A DNA stretch of 64,000 nt from Cognatishimia sp. 1_MG-2023 (GCF_030548175.1 NZ_JAUORX010000003.1:310001-374000); one strand, 5' to 3'; positions 1 to 9,327 are shown, counted from the first letter of the stretch. Notes: a model not told the origin generated them from the sequence alone. Numbers and translations are program-made.

Positions 1-1148
1 CAGTGGTTAACGTCAACGGTCCGCGTTACGGCGCGGTTTGGGGTGCTGATCGTCGTTTGCTGGGGTTGAACAACATCGAGCTGATCACCGATCGCCCATT
101 GTCTGTGAACCTCGAAGAGATGACGCGCGTCAAAAAAGATTATCCAGATCGCGCGCTGATCGCTTCGGTCATGGTGCCGTGTGAAGAGGACGCGTGGAAA
201 GAGATCATCCCACGCATTGCCGAAACTGGATGTGATGGGTTTGAGCTGAACTTTGGCTGTCCGCATGGGATGGCAGAACGTGGCATGGGCTCTGCGGTTG
301 GTCAGGTGCCTGAGTATATCGAGATGGTCACCCGTTGGTGCAAAGAAGCCACCGACCTGCCTGTCATCGTTAAGCTGACGCCGAATATCACAAACATCTT
401 GAACCCAGCGCAAGCAGCCAAAGATGGCGGTGCTGATGCGGTGAGCTTGATTAACACAATCAACTCAATCACTTCGGTGAACCTAGATAGCATGTCACCA
501 GAGCCAATGATCGACGGCAAAGGCACCCATGGCGGCTATTGCGGCCCAGCGGTAAAACCGATTGCCCTAAACATGGTGGCCGAGATTGCGCGCAGTTCAG
601 GCACCCGCGGCATGCCGATTTCCGGCATTGGTGGCGTGACCACATGGCGCGACGCGGCAGAATTCATCGCATTGGGGGCTGGCAACGTGCAGGTGTGTAC
701 AGCGGCCATGACCTATGGTTTCAAAGTTGTCCAAGAGATGATTTCAGGCCTCAGCCAATGGATGGACGAAAACGGCCATACTTCGGTGGAAAGCATTGTG
801 GGCCGCGCGGTTCCGAATGTGACAGACTGGCAGTATCTCAACCTAAACCATGTCACAAAGGCGCGGATCAGCCAAGACGACTGCATTAAATGCGGCCGCT
901 GTTTTGCCGCTTGCGAAGACACGTCTCACCAAGCAATCACCATGTCCGAGGATCGTGTTTTCGAAGTGCAAGACGACGAATGCGTTGCATGCAACCTTTG
1001 CGTCAATGTATGTCCGGTAGAGAATTGCATCACAATGGAGACTTTGCCCGCAGGCATGGTCGATGAACGCACCGGAAAGACTGTATCGGATGACTACGCC
1101 AACTGGACGACCCATCCGAACAACCCCGGCGCAACCGCAGCCGAATAA
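1..1148 (+). CDS. preA: NAD-dependent dihydropyrimidine dehydrogenase subunit PreA (5' partial)
   Basis: Only the 3' part is in the window; the frame is open at the left edge and about 50 N-terminal residues appear to be missing. PreA carries the FMN-dependent dihydroorotate-dehydrogenase-like barrel that reduces uracil and thymine to the dihydro forms, working with the NAD(H)-handling PreT subunit. Seen here: the barrel motif NFGCPHG and a C-terminal ferredoxin-like module with two cysteine clusters, CIKCGRCFAAC and CVACNLCVNVCP, typical of two [4Fe-4S] centres. Dihydropyrimidinase and a ureidopropionase-type hydrolase lie downstream, which fits the reductive pyrimidine pathway. preT is expected to the left of the window but cannot be seen. 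Confidence 0.93.
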   Translation, partial: VVNVNGPRYGAVWGADRRLLGLNNIELITDRPLSVNLEEMTRVKKDYPDRALIASVMVPCEEDAWKEIIPRIAETGCDGFELNFGCPHGMAERGMGSAVGQVPEYIEMVTRWCKEATDLPVIVKLTPNITNILNPAQAAKDGGADAVSLINTINSITSVNLDSMSPEPMIDGKGTHGGYCGPAVKPIALNMVAEIARSSGTRGMPISGIGGVTTWRDAAEFIALGAGNVQVCTAAMTYGFKVVQEMISGLSQWMDENGHTSVESIVGRAVPNVTDWQYLNLNHVTKARISQDDCIKCGRCFAACEDTSHQAITMSEDRVFEVQDDECVACNLCVNVCPVENCITMETLPAGMVDERTGKTVSDDYANWTTHPNNPGATAAE

Positions 1149-2049
1149 ACGGTTTTCCCTGTCCCATGCGGGGCAGGGCCACCTTGCGATGCTGACATTC
1201 TCTTTGTTGGTGTCGCTTTCGTTCACCTTCGGCCACCTTGTAGCCGGTGAAATCACCCCAGCCGCCCTTAACTCAGTGCGCTTTGCCATCGCGGCGTTGA
1301 CGATGCTTGGATTTGCTTTTGCGATGGGCGTTCCGATCAAACCGATTTTCCAACGCTTCTGGCGGTTTGCGATCATTGGCGGGTTGATGGGCGTTTACTT
1401 CATCACAATGTTTGAATCCCTGCGTGTGACATCAGCGGTGTCAACGGCAGCTATCTTTACGCTGACACCGTTAATGGCTGCTGGCTTTGGCTTGCTCTTG
1501 GCAGGGCAACGCGCAAGCCGTCTTAGCTTGGTCGCCCTAACTATCGGCGCAATTGGGGCCCTTTGGGTGATCTTTCGCGGTGACTTGGAAGCGTTCCTGA
1601 AATTTCAGATTGGCCGTGGCGAAGCCCTGTTCATGATCGGTGCTTTGGCGCATGCCTTGGTGCCCGGCCTGCTGCGCCGTTTGGCGCCTAACGAACTGCC
1701 GCTGCAAAGTTCTATCGCGACCATTCTGGGGGCCTTGCTGATTGCTAGCCTGTATGGCGCTCGGGATTTGATCGAGACAGATTACGCCAGCCTGCGTCCG
1801 CTGGTGTGGATGGTCATCGGCTATTTGGCGTTGATTACCACAGGCGGCACGTTTTTCTTGCTGCAATACGCCAACAAACGTCTGCAGGCAGGCAAGGTGA
1901 TGGCCTATACGTATCTGGTGCCTAGCTGGGTCGTCCTATGGGATTTCTTGTTATACGGCAAAACGCAGCCTGTCCTATTGTTGGCGGGCGTCGGTGCGAC
2001 CTTGGTTGCGCTTTTGATGCTGCTTAAGGGCGATGCCACTAAAGGCTGA
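1090..2049 (+). CDS. DMT-superfamily (EamA) transporter
   Basis: Hydrophobic protein of about 319 residues with roughly ten predicted membrane helices in two EamA halves, as in drug/metabolite transporters. Substrate unknown. The frame is open from 1063, but the ATG at 1090 has GGAAAG about 10 nt upstream; another ATG at 1189 starts directly before the first helix. The 5' end overlaps the last codons of preA, so the two may be translationally coupled. The 3' end overlaps the convergent TetR gene by 11 bp. Position in the pyrimidine cluster suggests, but does not show, export or uptake of a pathway intermediate. Confidence 0.8.
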   Translation: MTTPTGRPIRTTPAQPQPNKRFSLSHAGQGHLAMLTFSLLVSLSFTFGHLVAGEITPAALNSVRFAIAALTMLGFAFAMGVPIKPIFQRFWRFAIIGGLMGVYFITMFESLRVTSAVSTAAIFTLTPLMAAGFGLLLAGQRASRLSLVALTIGAIGALWVIFRGDLEAFLKFQIGRGEALFMIGALAHALVPGLLRRLAPNELPLQSSIATILGALLIASLYGARDLIETDYASLRPLVWMVIGYLALITTGGTFFLLQYANKRLQAGKVMAYTYLVPSWVVLWDFLLYGKTQPVLLLAGVGATLVALLMLLKGDATKG

Positions 2050-2683
2050 CGCCTGATAACAAGATGTCTTTGACTGCGGCCTTTGTCTCTGCCCACTGTG
2101 CATCGTTAAGCTCTTTGCCGTCATTCAAAGTTGTGATCTGATGGGTGAAATCCGCATAATGCTGCGTGGTCGCCCAGATGGAATAAAGCAGATGTCGGCC
2201 GCTGATCGGCCGGATTTTTCCTTGTGTGACCCAAGCGTCAATTACCGCTATCCGATTGTCTGTCCAAGAGCGGAGTTCGACCTCTAGGTAGTCTTGAACA
2301 ATCGGCGCGCGTTGAATGATTTCATTCGCCCAAACCTTGGAACCATTGGGCCGTGTGCGCGCCAAATCAAGCTTGGTATCAATGTAATCACCCAAGGCTT
2401 TGATCGGCTCATTGTCGATGGCAATGGCATCCGCCGCATCGCGCCAAATATCAAATATTTCACCAACAACACGACGATAGAGCGCTTCTTTGGATTCAAA
2501 GTAATAGATGATGTTGGACTTCGGCAAACCCGCCAGCGCCGCGATCTTGCTGATAGAAGCGCCCGTAAAACCATATTCCGCAAAGATCGTCTCCGCGCAG
2601 CTTAGAATTCTGGCGGTGATCTCTTCGCGATTTCGGCTCTGATTGCCTCGGACTGTTTTGTTCACGTCGTTTGCCACTATCAA
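2039..2683 (-). CDS. TetR-family regulator, RutR-like
   Basis: Protein of 214 residues. An N-terminal TetR helix-turn-helix (about residues 20-70, with ISKIAALAGLPKSNIIYYF) is followed by an all-helical ligand domain containing HYADFTHQI, close to the C-terminal domain of E. coli RutR/YcdC, which senses uracil. It is divergent from the carbamoylase gene at 2924, and a large inverted repeat sits in the shared promoter region. The inferred role is control of the flanking pyrimidine-degradation genes. The family is clear; uracil as ligand is inferred from context. Confidence 0.85.
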   Translation of the reverse strand: MIVANDVNKTVRGNQSRNREEITARILSCAETIFAEYGFTGASISKIAALAGLPKSNIIYYFESKEALYRRVVGEIFDIWRDAADAIAIDNEPIKALGDYIDTKLDLARTRPNGSKVWANEIIQRAPIVQDYLEVELRSWTDNRIAVIDAWVTQGKIRPISGRHLLYSIWATTQHYADFTHQITTLNDGKELNDAQWAETKAAVKDILLSGVSL

Positions 2684-2812
2684 ATTCTACCACCCGTTTC
2701 ACAAAAACCGAAAGGGGCAGCCTTACATATGCAGGTCATTCCATAGCCCAAATGGCGCATAAATGGGCGCTGGGGTTAAGTTGTGGCACGAAGTTTGTCT
2801 AATAAACAGTGG

Positions 2813-2857
2813 TTTCTGCACGATCGGTCAGAAAAATGTTGACCGATCGTGCAGAAA
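2813..2857. promoter_or_regulatory. 18-bp inverted repeat, probable RutR-like operator
   Basis: Perfect arms TTTCTGCACGATCGGTCA (2813-2830) and its reverse complement (2840-2857) around a 9-nt spacer. Each arm itself contains a partial palindrome around CGATCG, so the element could hold two dimer sites. It lies between the divergent TetR gene (start 2683) and the hydrolase gene (start 2924), as expected for autoregulation plus control of the catabolic genes. E. coli RutR sites are built on TTGACC/GGTCAA; TTGACC and GGTCA both occur here. Binding is inferred. Confidence 0.7.
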
Positions 2858-2923
2858 TGCTTCAGCCTAGTCTCAACGACGGAATCAAATTCCGCACGCC
2901 AGAATGGCAACCAACTGGGAGAC

Positions 2924-4177
2924 ATGACTATGGACCACGGGAAGAACCTGCGGATTGATCCTGCGCGCCTTTGGGATAGCCTTGAAGAAATGGCCAAGAT
3001 TGGCCCGGGCATTGCAGGTGGCAACAATCGCCAAACACTGACGGACGAAGATGCCCAAGGCCGTGCTCTGTTTCAAAAATGGTGTGAGGACGCTGGTTGC
3101 ACCATGGGTGTGGACACGATGGGCAATATGTTCGCGACCCGTCCCGGCCAAGACCCGGATGCGCTGCCTGTCTATATGGGCTCTCACCTAGACACCCAGC
3201 CCACAGGTGGGAAATACGACGGCGTGCTTGGCGTGCTGGGTGGCCTTGAAGCGATCCGCACGATGAATGATCTAGACGTTAAAACTAAACATCCCATTGT
3301 TTTGGTCAATTGGACCAACGAAGAGGGCACACGCTTTGCGCCTGCCATGCTGTCGTCTGGCGTCTTTGCGGGCAAACACACTCAAGATTGGGCTTATGAC
3401 AAAGTGGATGCTGAGGGCAAACGCTTTGGCGATGAACTCGCGCGGATTGGCTGGGTCGGCGACGAAGAAGTCGGCGCACGCAAGATGCACGCGATGTTTG
3501 AACTGCACATCGAACAGGGACCCATCCTAGAAGCCGAAGACACAGACATCGGTGTGGTCACCCATGGCCAAGGTCTGCGTTGGATCGAATGCACGGTGAC
3601 CGGCAAAGAAAGCCACACCGGTTCTACCCCAATGCACATGCGTAAAAATGCGGGTCGTGGCTTGGCCTTGATCACCGAACTGGTGCACGAAATCGCAATG
3701 AAAAACCAACCTAACGCAGTGGGTGCTATTGGGCATGTGGATGTCTACCCAAACTCGCGCAATATCATTCCGGGCAAGGTTGTCTTTACCGTCGATATGC
3801 GGACGCATCTGCTGGATAAACTCAACGCGATGGTTGACGAGTTCAATGAACGCGCACCGAAATTGTGTGACAGCATTGGTGTCGAGTTTTCTTGCGAAAT
3901 TGTCGGCCAATTTGATCCACCCGCCTTTGACGAAACCTGTGTTGGTGCAGTGCGGGAGGCTGCCAAAGATCTTGGCTACAGCCATATGGATATTATTTCG
4001 GGCGCGGGGCACGATGCCTGTTGGATCAATGATGTGGCGCCAACCGCTATGATCATGTGTCCCTGTGTGGATGGCCTAAGCCATAATGAGGCCGAAGAGA
4101 TTTCGCCAGCCTGGGCACAGGCCGGGGCGGATGTTTTGCTGCATGCGGTCTTAACAAGCGCTGAAATCGTAGAGTGA
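2924..4177 (+). CDS. Zn-dependent N-carbamoyl amidohydrolase (beta-ureidopropionase type, HyuC/AmaB family)
   Basis: About 417 residues, usual for the M20-related hydantoinase/carbamoylase family. It would hydrolyse N-carbamoyl-beta-alanine or N-carbamoyl-beta-aminoisobutyrate to the beta-amino acid, CO2 and ammonia, the last step of reductive pyrimidine breakdown. Metal-site motifs are visible: SHLDTQPTGG near residue 87, NEEGTRF near 131, HIEQGP near 195 and GAGHDA near 360. The frame is open from a GTG at 2849, but the ATG at 2924 has GGGAGA just upstream, and the longer start would lie in the operator. It precedes the dihydropyrimidinase gene. Confidence 0.92.
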   Translation: MTMDHGKNLRIDPARLWDSLEEMAKIGPGIAGGNNRQTLTDEDAQGRALFQKWCEDAGCTMGVDTMGNMFATRPGQDPDALPVYMGSHLDTQPTGGKYDGVLGVLGGLEAIRTMNDLDVKTKHPIVLVNWTNEEGTRFAPAMLSSGVFAGKHTQDWAYDKVDAEGKRFGDELARIGWVGDEEVGARKMHAMFELHIEQGPILEAEDTDIGVVTHGQGLRWIECTVTGKESHTGSTPMHMRKNAGRGLALITELVHEIAMKNQPNAVGAIGHVDVYPNSRNIIPGKVVFTVDMRTHLLDKLNAMVDEFNERAPKLCDSIGVEFSCEIVGQFDPPAFDETCVGAVREAAKDLGYSHMDIISGAGHDACWINDVAPTAMIMCPCVDGLSHNEAEEISPAWAQAGADVLLHAVLTSAEIVE

Positions 4178-4179
4178 AT

Positions 4180-4226
4180 CATGGGGGCGCTGCCCCCAAA
4201 CCCCCGGAGTATTTGGGGAAAGATGA
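4180..4226 (+). repeat. Dispersed intergenic repeat, copy A
   Basis: Hairpin GGGGGCGCTGCCCCC followed by CCCCCGGAGTATTTGGGG and AAAGATGAA. The same architecture recurs, complete or trimmed, at 27078-27145, 31031-31058, 45390-45416 and 48155-48295. This copy lies inside an apparent operon, between the carbamoylase and dihydropyrimidinase genes. Confidence 0.7.
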
Positions 4227-4263
4227 ATGCAGGACCGGGTCCTTGCTGAGTGGGAGATGACAT

Positions 4264-5724
4264 ATGACCAAAGTGATCAAAGGCGGCACAGTTTGCACGG
4301 CGGATCGAACTTGGAAAGCGGATGTTCTGATCGAGGGCGAGGTGATCAAGCAGATCGGCGAGAACCTTGTTGGGGATGAATATATCGACGCCGAAGGCGC
4401 CTATGTGATCCCCGGCGGCATCGACCCACACACGCATTTGGAGATGCCATTTATGGGCACCACGGCGGCCGAAACATTCGAAAGCGGCACTTGGGCCGCA
4501 GCCGTTGGTGGTACCACGATGTTGGTTGATTTCTGCCTGCCGGGCGAGGACGGTTCGATCAAGAACGCGATCAACGAATGGCATCGTAAATCAGCGCCGC
4601 AGATTTGTTCTGACATCGGCTACCACATGGCGATCACCGGCTGGAACGAAAACATCTTTGCCGAGATGAAAGACGCCGTGGATATGGGCGTGAACTCGTT
4701 TAAACATTTCATGGCCTACAAAGGCGCCTTGATGATTGAGGACGACGAAATGTTCGCCTCGTTCAAGCGTTGCAAAGAGCTGGGCGCATTGCCCATGGTC
4801 CACGCGGAAAACGGTGATTTGGTAGCTGATATGCAGCAAGAGATGCTGGCGAAAGGCATCACTGGCCCCGAAGGTCACGCCTATTCCCGCCCACCAGAGT
4901 TTGAAGGTGAGGCCGCCAATCGCGCTATCACCATCGCCGATGCAGCTGGTGTGCCTTTGTACATCGTCCATGTGTCTTGCGAGCAAGCGCACGAAGCCAT
5001 CCGCCGCGCGCGCCAAAAAGGCATGCGCGTCTATGGTGAGCCGCTGATCCAATTCCTAACCTTGGATGAAAGTGAATATTTCAAAGGTGATTGGATGCAT
5101 TCCGCACGGCGCGTCATGTCACCGCCTTTCCGCGATAAATCGCATCAGGATAGCCTTTGGGCAGGCCTTCAATCTGGATCATTGCAAGTGGTCGCGACGG
5201 ACCATGCGGCTTTTACCAGCGAGCAAAAATTGATGGGCAAAGAAAATTTCTGCATGATTCCCAATGGCTCTAACGGGCTTGAGGAACGGCTTGCTGTTTT
5301 GTGGACCGAAGGCGTGGAAACGGGCCGCCTAACCCCCAACGAATTCGTCGCAGCAACATCGACCAACGTTGCAAAAATCCTGAATATCTATCCAAAGAAG
5401 GGCGCGATTGTCGAAGGGGCGGATGCGGACATCGTCGTTTGGGATCCGAAAATTTCTAAAACACTCAGTGCATCCAACCATCATTCTGTCTTGGATTACA
5501 ATGTCTTCGAAGGATTTGAAGTGAAAGCGCAATCACGCTTTACGCTTAGCCGAGGCGAGGTTATTTGGGCTTGGGGTCAAAACAGCCAACCACAGCCAGG
5601 CCGCGGCCGGTTTGTCCCGCGCCCCGCATTCCCATCCGCCAATGTAGCGCTTTCTAAATGGAAAGAACTGACCGCGCCCAAGCAAATTAAGCGCGACCCC
5701 ATGAATATCCCCGCCGGAATCTAG
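4264..5724 (+). CDS. hydA: Dihydropyrimidinase (D-hydantoinase family)
   Basis: Cyclic amidohydrolase of 486 residues opening 5,6-dihydrouracil or dihydrothymine to the N-carbamoyl-beta-amino acid. Binuclear-metal signatures are present: DPHTHLEMPF near residue 56, MAYKG near 152 with the lysine that is carboxylated in this family, VHAEN near 179, IVHVSCEQAH, and ATDHAAF near 312. The start ATG follows GGGAGATG. It lies directly after the carbamoylase gene and 14 nt before the ABC importer, consistent with one pyrimidine-catabolic operon. Hydantoinases share the fold; the PreA neighbour favours dihydropyrimidinase. Confidence 0.94.
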   Translation: MTKVIKGGTVCTADRTWKADVLIEGEVIKQIGENLVGDEYIDAEGAYVIPGGIDPHTHLEMPFMGTTAAETFESGTWAAAVGGTTMLVDFCLPGEDGSIKNAINEWHRKSAPQICSDIGYHMAITGWNENIFAEMKDAVDMGVNSFKHFMAYKGALMIEDDEMFASFKRCKELGALPMVHAENGDLVADMQQEMLAKGITGPEGHAYSRPPEFEGEAANRAITIADAAGVPLYIVHVSCEQAHEAIRRARQKGMRVYGEPLIQFLTLDESEYFKGDWMHSARRVMSPPFRDKSHQDSLWAGLQSGSLQVVATDHAAFTSEQKLMGKENFCMIPNGSNGLEERLAVLWTEGVETGRLTPNEFVAATSTNVAKILNIYPKKGAIVEGADADIVVWDPKISKTLSASNHHSVLDYNVFEGFEVKAQSRFTLSRGEVIWAWGQNSQPQPGRGRFVPRPAFPSANVALSKWKELTAPKQIKRDPMNIPAGI

Positions 5725-5738
5725 GAAAACCAATTACC

Positions 5739-6518
5739 ATGACCGACGCAGTGATCCGCGCGACCAATCTGTCGCTGACTTTTGAAACCAATGACGGCCC
5801 AGTGCATGCGTTGAAAGACGTGTCTCTGGACATCAACAAAGGCGAATTCGTCAGCTTTATCGGCCCGTCAGGCTGCGGCAAAACCACGTTTTTGCGCTGT
5901 ATGGCAGATTTAGAACATCCAACTGGGGGCGAGATCACGGTTAACGGCGTCTCTGCCGAAGAGGCCCGCAAAGCCCGTGCTTATGGCTATGTCTTCCAGC
6001 ACGCGGGCCTTTATCCGTGGCGGACCATTGGCCGCAATGTAAAGCTACCGCTAGAGATCATGGGCTTTGACAAAGCCGAGCAAACAGAGCGGATGAACCG
6101 CGTGTTAGAGCTGGTGGATTTGGCAGGGTTTGAGAACAAGTTCCCATGGCAACTGTCTGGCGGTATGCAACAGCGGGCCAGTATCGCGCGGGCTTTGGCC
6201 TTTGACGCTGATATTTTGCTGATGGACGAGCCCTTTGGGGCGCTGGATGAAATCGTACGGGACCATTTGAACGAGCAATTGCTTAGGCTTTGGGCGCGTA
6301 CCAATAAAACCATTGGTTTTGTGACCCACTCCATTCCCGAAGCGGTCTATCTGTCGACCAAAATCGTTGTGATGTCCCCCAGACCGGGCCGTATTTCGGA
6401 TGTGATCGAAAGCACATTGCCCACAGAACGCCCACTAGAAATTCGGGACTCTCCAGAGTTTCTGGAAATAGCCCATCGGGTACGCGAAGGTCTAAGGGCA
6501 GGGCATTCTTATGACTAA
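5739..6518 (+). CDS. ABC importer ATP-binding protein (NitT/TauT type)
   Basis: ATPase of 259 residues with Walker A GPSGCGKTT (about residues 42-50), Q-loop region YVFQHAGLYPW, signature LSGGMQQR (about 138) and Walker B ILLMDEP (about 159). It resembles SsuB/TauB/ThiZ-like subunits. Its 3' end overlaps the first permease gene by 8 bp. The gene order ATPase, two permeases, binding protein directly after hydA points to uptake of a pyrimidine or a related nitrogen compound; the substrate is inferred from context only. Confidence 0.92.
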   Translation: MTDAVIRATNLSLTFETNDGPVHALKDVSLDINKGEFVSFIGPSGCGKTTFLRCMADLEHPTGGEITVNGVSAEEARKARAYGYVFQHAGLYPWRTIGRNVKLPLEIMGFDKAEQTERMNRVLELVDLAGFENKFPWQLSGGMQQRASIARALAFDADILLMDEPFGALDEIVRDHLNEQLLRLWARTNKTIGFVTHSIPEAVYLSTKIVVMSPRPGRISDVIESTLPTERPLEIRDSPEFLEIAHRVREGLRAGHSYD

Positions 6519-7446
6519 GACACTTCCTGCAGTTTTGGCGGTTTTGTTTGGCCTTGTCGTCATCTGGTTCTTGGCGGTGGCGCCTATGAACATCCGCGTG
6601 GCACTGGATGTAGCCGACCGCGCGGGCGAAACGGTGGTCCCGGTGAAATCACTGGATCGCCGCGATACATCTGTCTGGGTGCTCATGGCGAACAATGCGG
6701 CCTTTGTCGCTGATGGTTATAACCTGAAACGCCCACGCCTTCCGACGCCAACGCAGGTGGGGCAAGAGCTTTGGAAATCCACCGGCGCGATGGTTCTAAA
6801 GGGGCGGACATGGTCCAAACGTTCATTGATTTTCCATGGCTGGGTCACGCTACGCTCAACGCTTTGGGGCTTTTTTCTGGGCACAACAACCGGCATCCTG
6901 TTGGCTGTCGCCATTGTCTATTCCCGTGCGGCAGAGATGTCGTTGATGCCTTGGGCTGTCATTTCACAAGCGGTACCGATTGTGGCCCTTGCGCCCATGA
7001 TCATCGTCTTATCCTCGCAAATTGGCGTGGAGGGCAGGGGATTTCCCAAGGCTGTCATATCCGCCTATCTTTGTTTCTTCCCGGTCTTAGTGGGCATGGT
7101 CAAAGGCCTACGCTCGCCAACATCCGAACAGCTTGATCTGCTCAAAACCTACAGCAGCTCTGGCATGCAGGGGTTTCTTAAACTGCACGTTCCCGCGTCG
7201 ATCCCATATCTATTCACATCGCTCAAAGTGGGCATCGCAGCAGCGCTAGTCGGTGCCATCGTGGGCGAACTGCCAACCGGGGCGATCAGTGGCCTAGGCG
7301 CGCGCATCTTGATTGGCGATCAATTCGGCACGCCGCTGGCGATCTGGTCCGCTCTCTTTGCCGCGGCCATTCTGGCGGGCGCATTGGTCACGCTCTTGGA
7401 TCGCACGCAGGCGATTGTGCTTCGTAAAATGGGGATGCGCGCATGA
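6511..7446 (+). CDS. ABC importer permease 1 (BPD_transp_1)
   Basis: Permease of 311 residues with an N-terminal helix, a periplasmic stretch of roughly 80 residues, then five or so helices. The cytoplasmic EAA-like loop is recognisable in LLKTYSSSGMQGFLKLHVPA. It overlaps the ATPase gene upstream (8 bp) and the second permease gene downstream (4 bp), the usual sign of translational coupling in an importer operon. It is longer than its partner because of the periplasmic segment after the first helix. Confidence 0.88.
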   Translation: MTKTLPAVLAVLFGLVVIWFLAVAPMNIRVALDVADRAGETVVPVKSLDRRDTSVWVLMANNAAFVADGYNLKRPRLPTPTQVGQELWKSTGAMVLKGRTWSKRSLIFHGWVTLRSTLWGFFLGTTTGILLAVAIVYSRAAEMSLMPWAVISQAVPIVALAPMIIVLSSQIGVEGRGFPKAVISAYLCFFPVLVGMVKGLRSPTSEQLDLLKTYSSSGMQGFLKLHVPASIPYLFTSLKVGIAAALVGAIVGELPTGAISGLGARILIGDQFGTPLAIWSALFAAAILAGALVTLLDRTQAIVLRKMGMRA

Positions 7447-8288
7447 ATTGGCTCATCCTAGCAGGCGTTTTTTGGGCAGCTGCCTTTATCACCAACATCG
7501 TCTTGGCAAATTCGCGGTGGTCCCACACCACGCTTGTTCGCCTGACAATTCCCGTGTTGTTCGGCGTCACGATCCTCGTGATTTGGGAGGCCTTGGTGCA
7601 TGCCTTTGGCATTTCCGCAGCCATTCTGCCCGCGCCATCAGATGTTGGTGCAACCTTTATGAATTCCACCGATATGCTGTGGGAAGATTTCCGCCAAACG
7701 GTTCTAAAAGGCGCCTTGCGCGGCTATGTTATCGGTGCAGTCGCCGCATTGGTCACGGCGGTTCTGATTGATCGTTCGCCTTTCCTAACGCAGGGGCTTT
7801 TGCCCATCGGTAACTTTGTCGCCGCATTGCCCATCGTTGGGGTTGCGCCGATCCTTGTCAGTTGGTTCGGGTTTGACTGGCATTCCAAGGCCGCCGTTGT
7901 TGTGATCATGGTGTTCTTTCCAATCTTGGTGAACACCGTCCAAGGCCTGCGCGAAGCCGATGCAATGCAGCGCGATTTGATGAAAACTTATGCATCTAGC
8001 TATATGCAAACGCTGATAAAATTGCGTTTTCCAGCGGCCTTACCTTTTGTCTTTAACGGGTTGAAAATCGCGGCCACACTGGCGTTGATCGGCGCGATTG
8101 TTGCGGAATACTTTGGCTCCCCGACACGCGGCATGGGCTTTCGGATTTCGACCGGCGTTGGCAGCCTATCCATTGATCTGGTTTGGGCCGAAATCGCCGT
8201 CGCGGCAATGGCCGGCACCGCCTTTTACGGCGTGGTCGCATGGATTGAAAAGAAGGTGACCTATTGGCACCCATCCCAGCGAGGATGA
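7443..8288 (+). CDS. ABC importer permease 2 (BPD_transp_1)
   Basis: Second inner-membrane permease, 281 residues, about six helices, with an EAA-type loop in LMKTYASSYMQTLIKLRFPA that matches the corresponding loop of permease 1. It starts within the last codon of permease 1 (ATGA overlap). Two different permeases with one ATPase suggest a heterodimeric channel. Confidence 0.88.
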   Translation: MNWLILAGVFWAAAFITNIVLANSRWSHTTLVRLTIPVLFGVTILVIWEALVHAFGISAAILPAPSDVGATFMNSTDMLWEDFRQTVLKGALRGYVIGAVAALVTAVLIDRSPFLTQGLLPIGNFVAALPIVGVAPILVSWFGFDWHSKAAVVVIMVFFPILVNTVQGLREADAMQRDLMKTYASSYMQTLIKLRFPAALPFVFNGLKIAATLALIGAIVAEYFGSPTRGMGFRISTGVGSLSIDLVWAEIAVAAMAGTAFYGVVAWIEKKVTYWHPSQRG

Positions 8289-8337
8289 GCAGATAAAAAA
8301 CGAATTAAAACCAAAACGTTCAACAAGGAGAAGACCA

Positions 8338-9327
8338 ATGAAACTTACATCGCTAATCGGAGCCTCAGCTCTGGCGATGGCCGCCACAACCGCTATGGCA
8401 GCCGATGAGGTAACACTCCAACTGAAATGGGTCACGCAAGCACAGTTTGCGGGCTATTACGTAGCACTTGAAAACGGGTTTTACGCGGACGAAGACCTAG
8501 ACGTCACCGTTCTTCCGGGCGGCCCAGACATCGCGCCAACCCAAGTCATCGCCGGCGGCGGTGCTGACGTTGTCGTTGAATGGATGCCAGCCGCATTGGC
8601 CGCGCGCGAAAAGGGCCTACCATTGGTCAATATCGCGCAACCATTTGCATCCTCTGGCATGATGCTGACCTGCTGGAATGACGTGGGCATCACGGATCCT
8701 AAATCCCTTGCAAATCGTACGCTGGGTGTCTGGTTCTTTGGTAACGAATTCCCATTCATGAGCTGGATGTCGTCGCTTGGTCTGGACACAGACGGGGCCG
8801 ATGAAACCGGCGTCGAAGTGCTGAAACAAGGCTTCAACGTTGATCCACTTCTGCAACGTCAGGCCGATTGTATTTCGACAATGACCTACAACGAGTATTG
8901 GCAGGTTATCGATGCTGGCGTTAGCCCAGACGAGTTGATCACCTTCAAATACGAAGACCAAGGTGTCGCGACACTCGAAGACGGTCTTTATGTCCTCGAA
9001 GACAACCTATCTGACCCGGCCTTCACCGAAAAAATGGAACGCTTTGTCAAAGCTTCCATGCGCGGTTGGAAATGGGCCGAAGAAAACCCAGAAGACGCGG
9101 CTATGATCGTTCTGGACTATGATGAAACCGGCGCACAGACCGAGGGTCATCAGGTACGCATGATGGGCGAAATCGCTAAACTGACGGCTGGCTCAAACGG
9201 CGCGCTAGATGCGGCGTCATACGAGCGTACCGTTCAAACGCTTCTGGCCGGTGGTTCTGATCCAGTGATCAGCAAAGCACCAGAAGGCGCTTGGACAAGT
9301 GCCATCACGGACAAAGCGTTGAATTAA
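8338..9327 (+). CDS. ABC importer substrate-binding protein (NMT1/THI5-like)
   Basis: Periplasmic binding protein of 329 residues. The Sec signal peptide is clear (positive start, hydrophobic core, cleavage near AMA-ADE at about residue 21). The mature N-terminus, with QLKWVTQAQFAGYYVALENG, is the standard opening of NMT1-like proteins that bind thiamine precursors, riboflavin, taurine-like or pyrimidine ligands. The gene has its own strong ribosome-binding site (AAGGAG) 49 nt after the second permease, and a terminator follows. Ligand not determinable from sequence; a pyrimidine or ring-opened derivative is the contextual guess. Confidence 0.88.
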   Translation: MKLTSLIGASALAMAATTAMAADEVTLQLKWVTQAQFAGYYVALENGFYADEDLDVTVLPGGPDIAPTQVIAGGGADVVVEWMPAALAAREKGLPLVNIAQPFASSGMMLTCWNDVGITDPKSLANRTLGVWFFGNEFPFMSWMSSLGLDTDGADETGVEVLKQGFNVDPLLQRQADCISTMTYNEYWQVIDAGVSPDELITFKYEDQGVATLEDGLYVLEDNLSDPAFTEKMERFVKASMRGWKWAEENPEDAAMIVLDYDETGAQTEGHQVRMMGEIAKLTAGSNGALDAASYERTVQTLLAGGSDPVISKAPEGAWTSAITDKALN

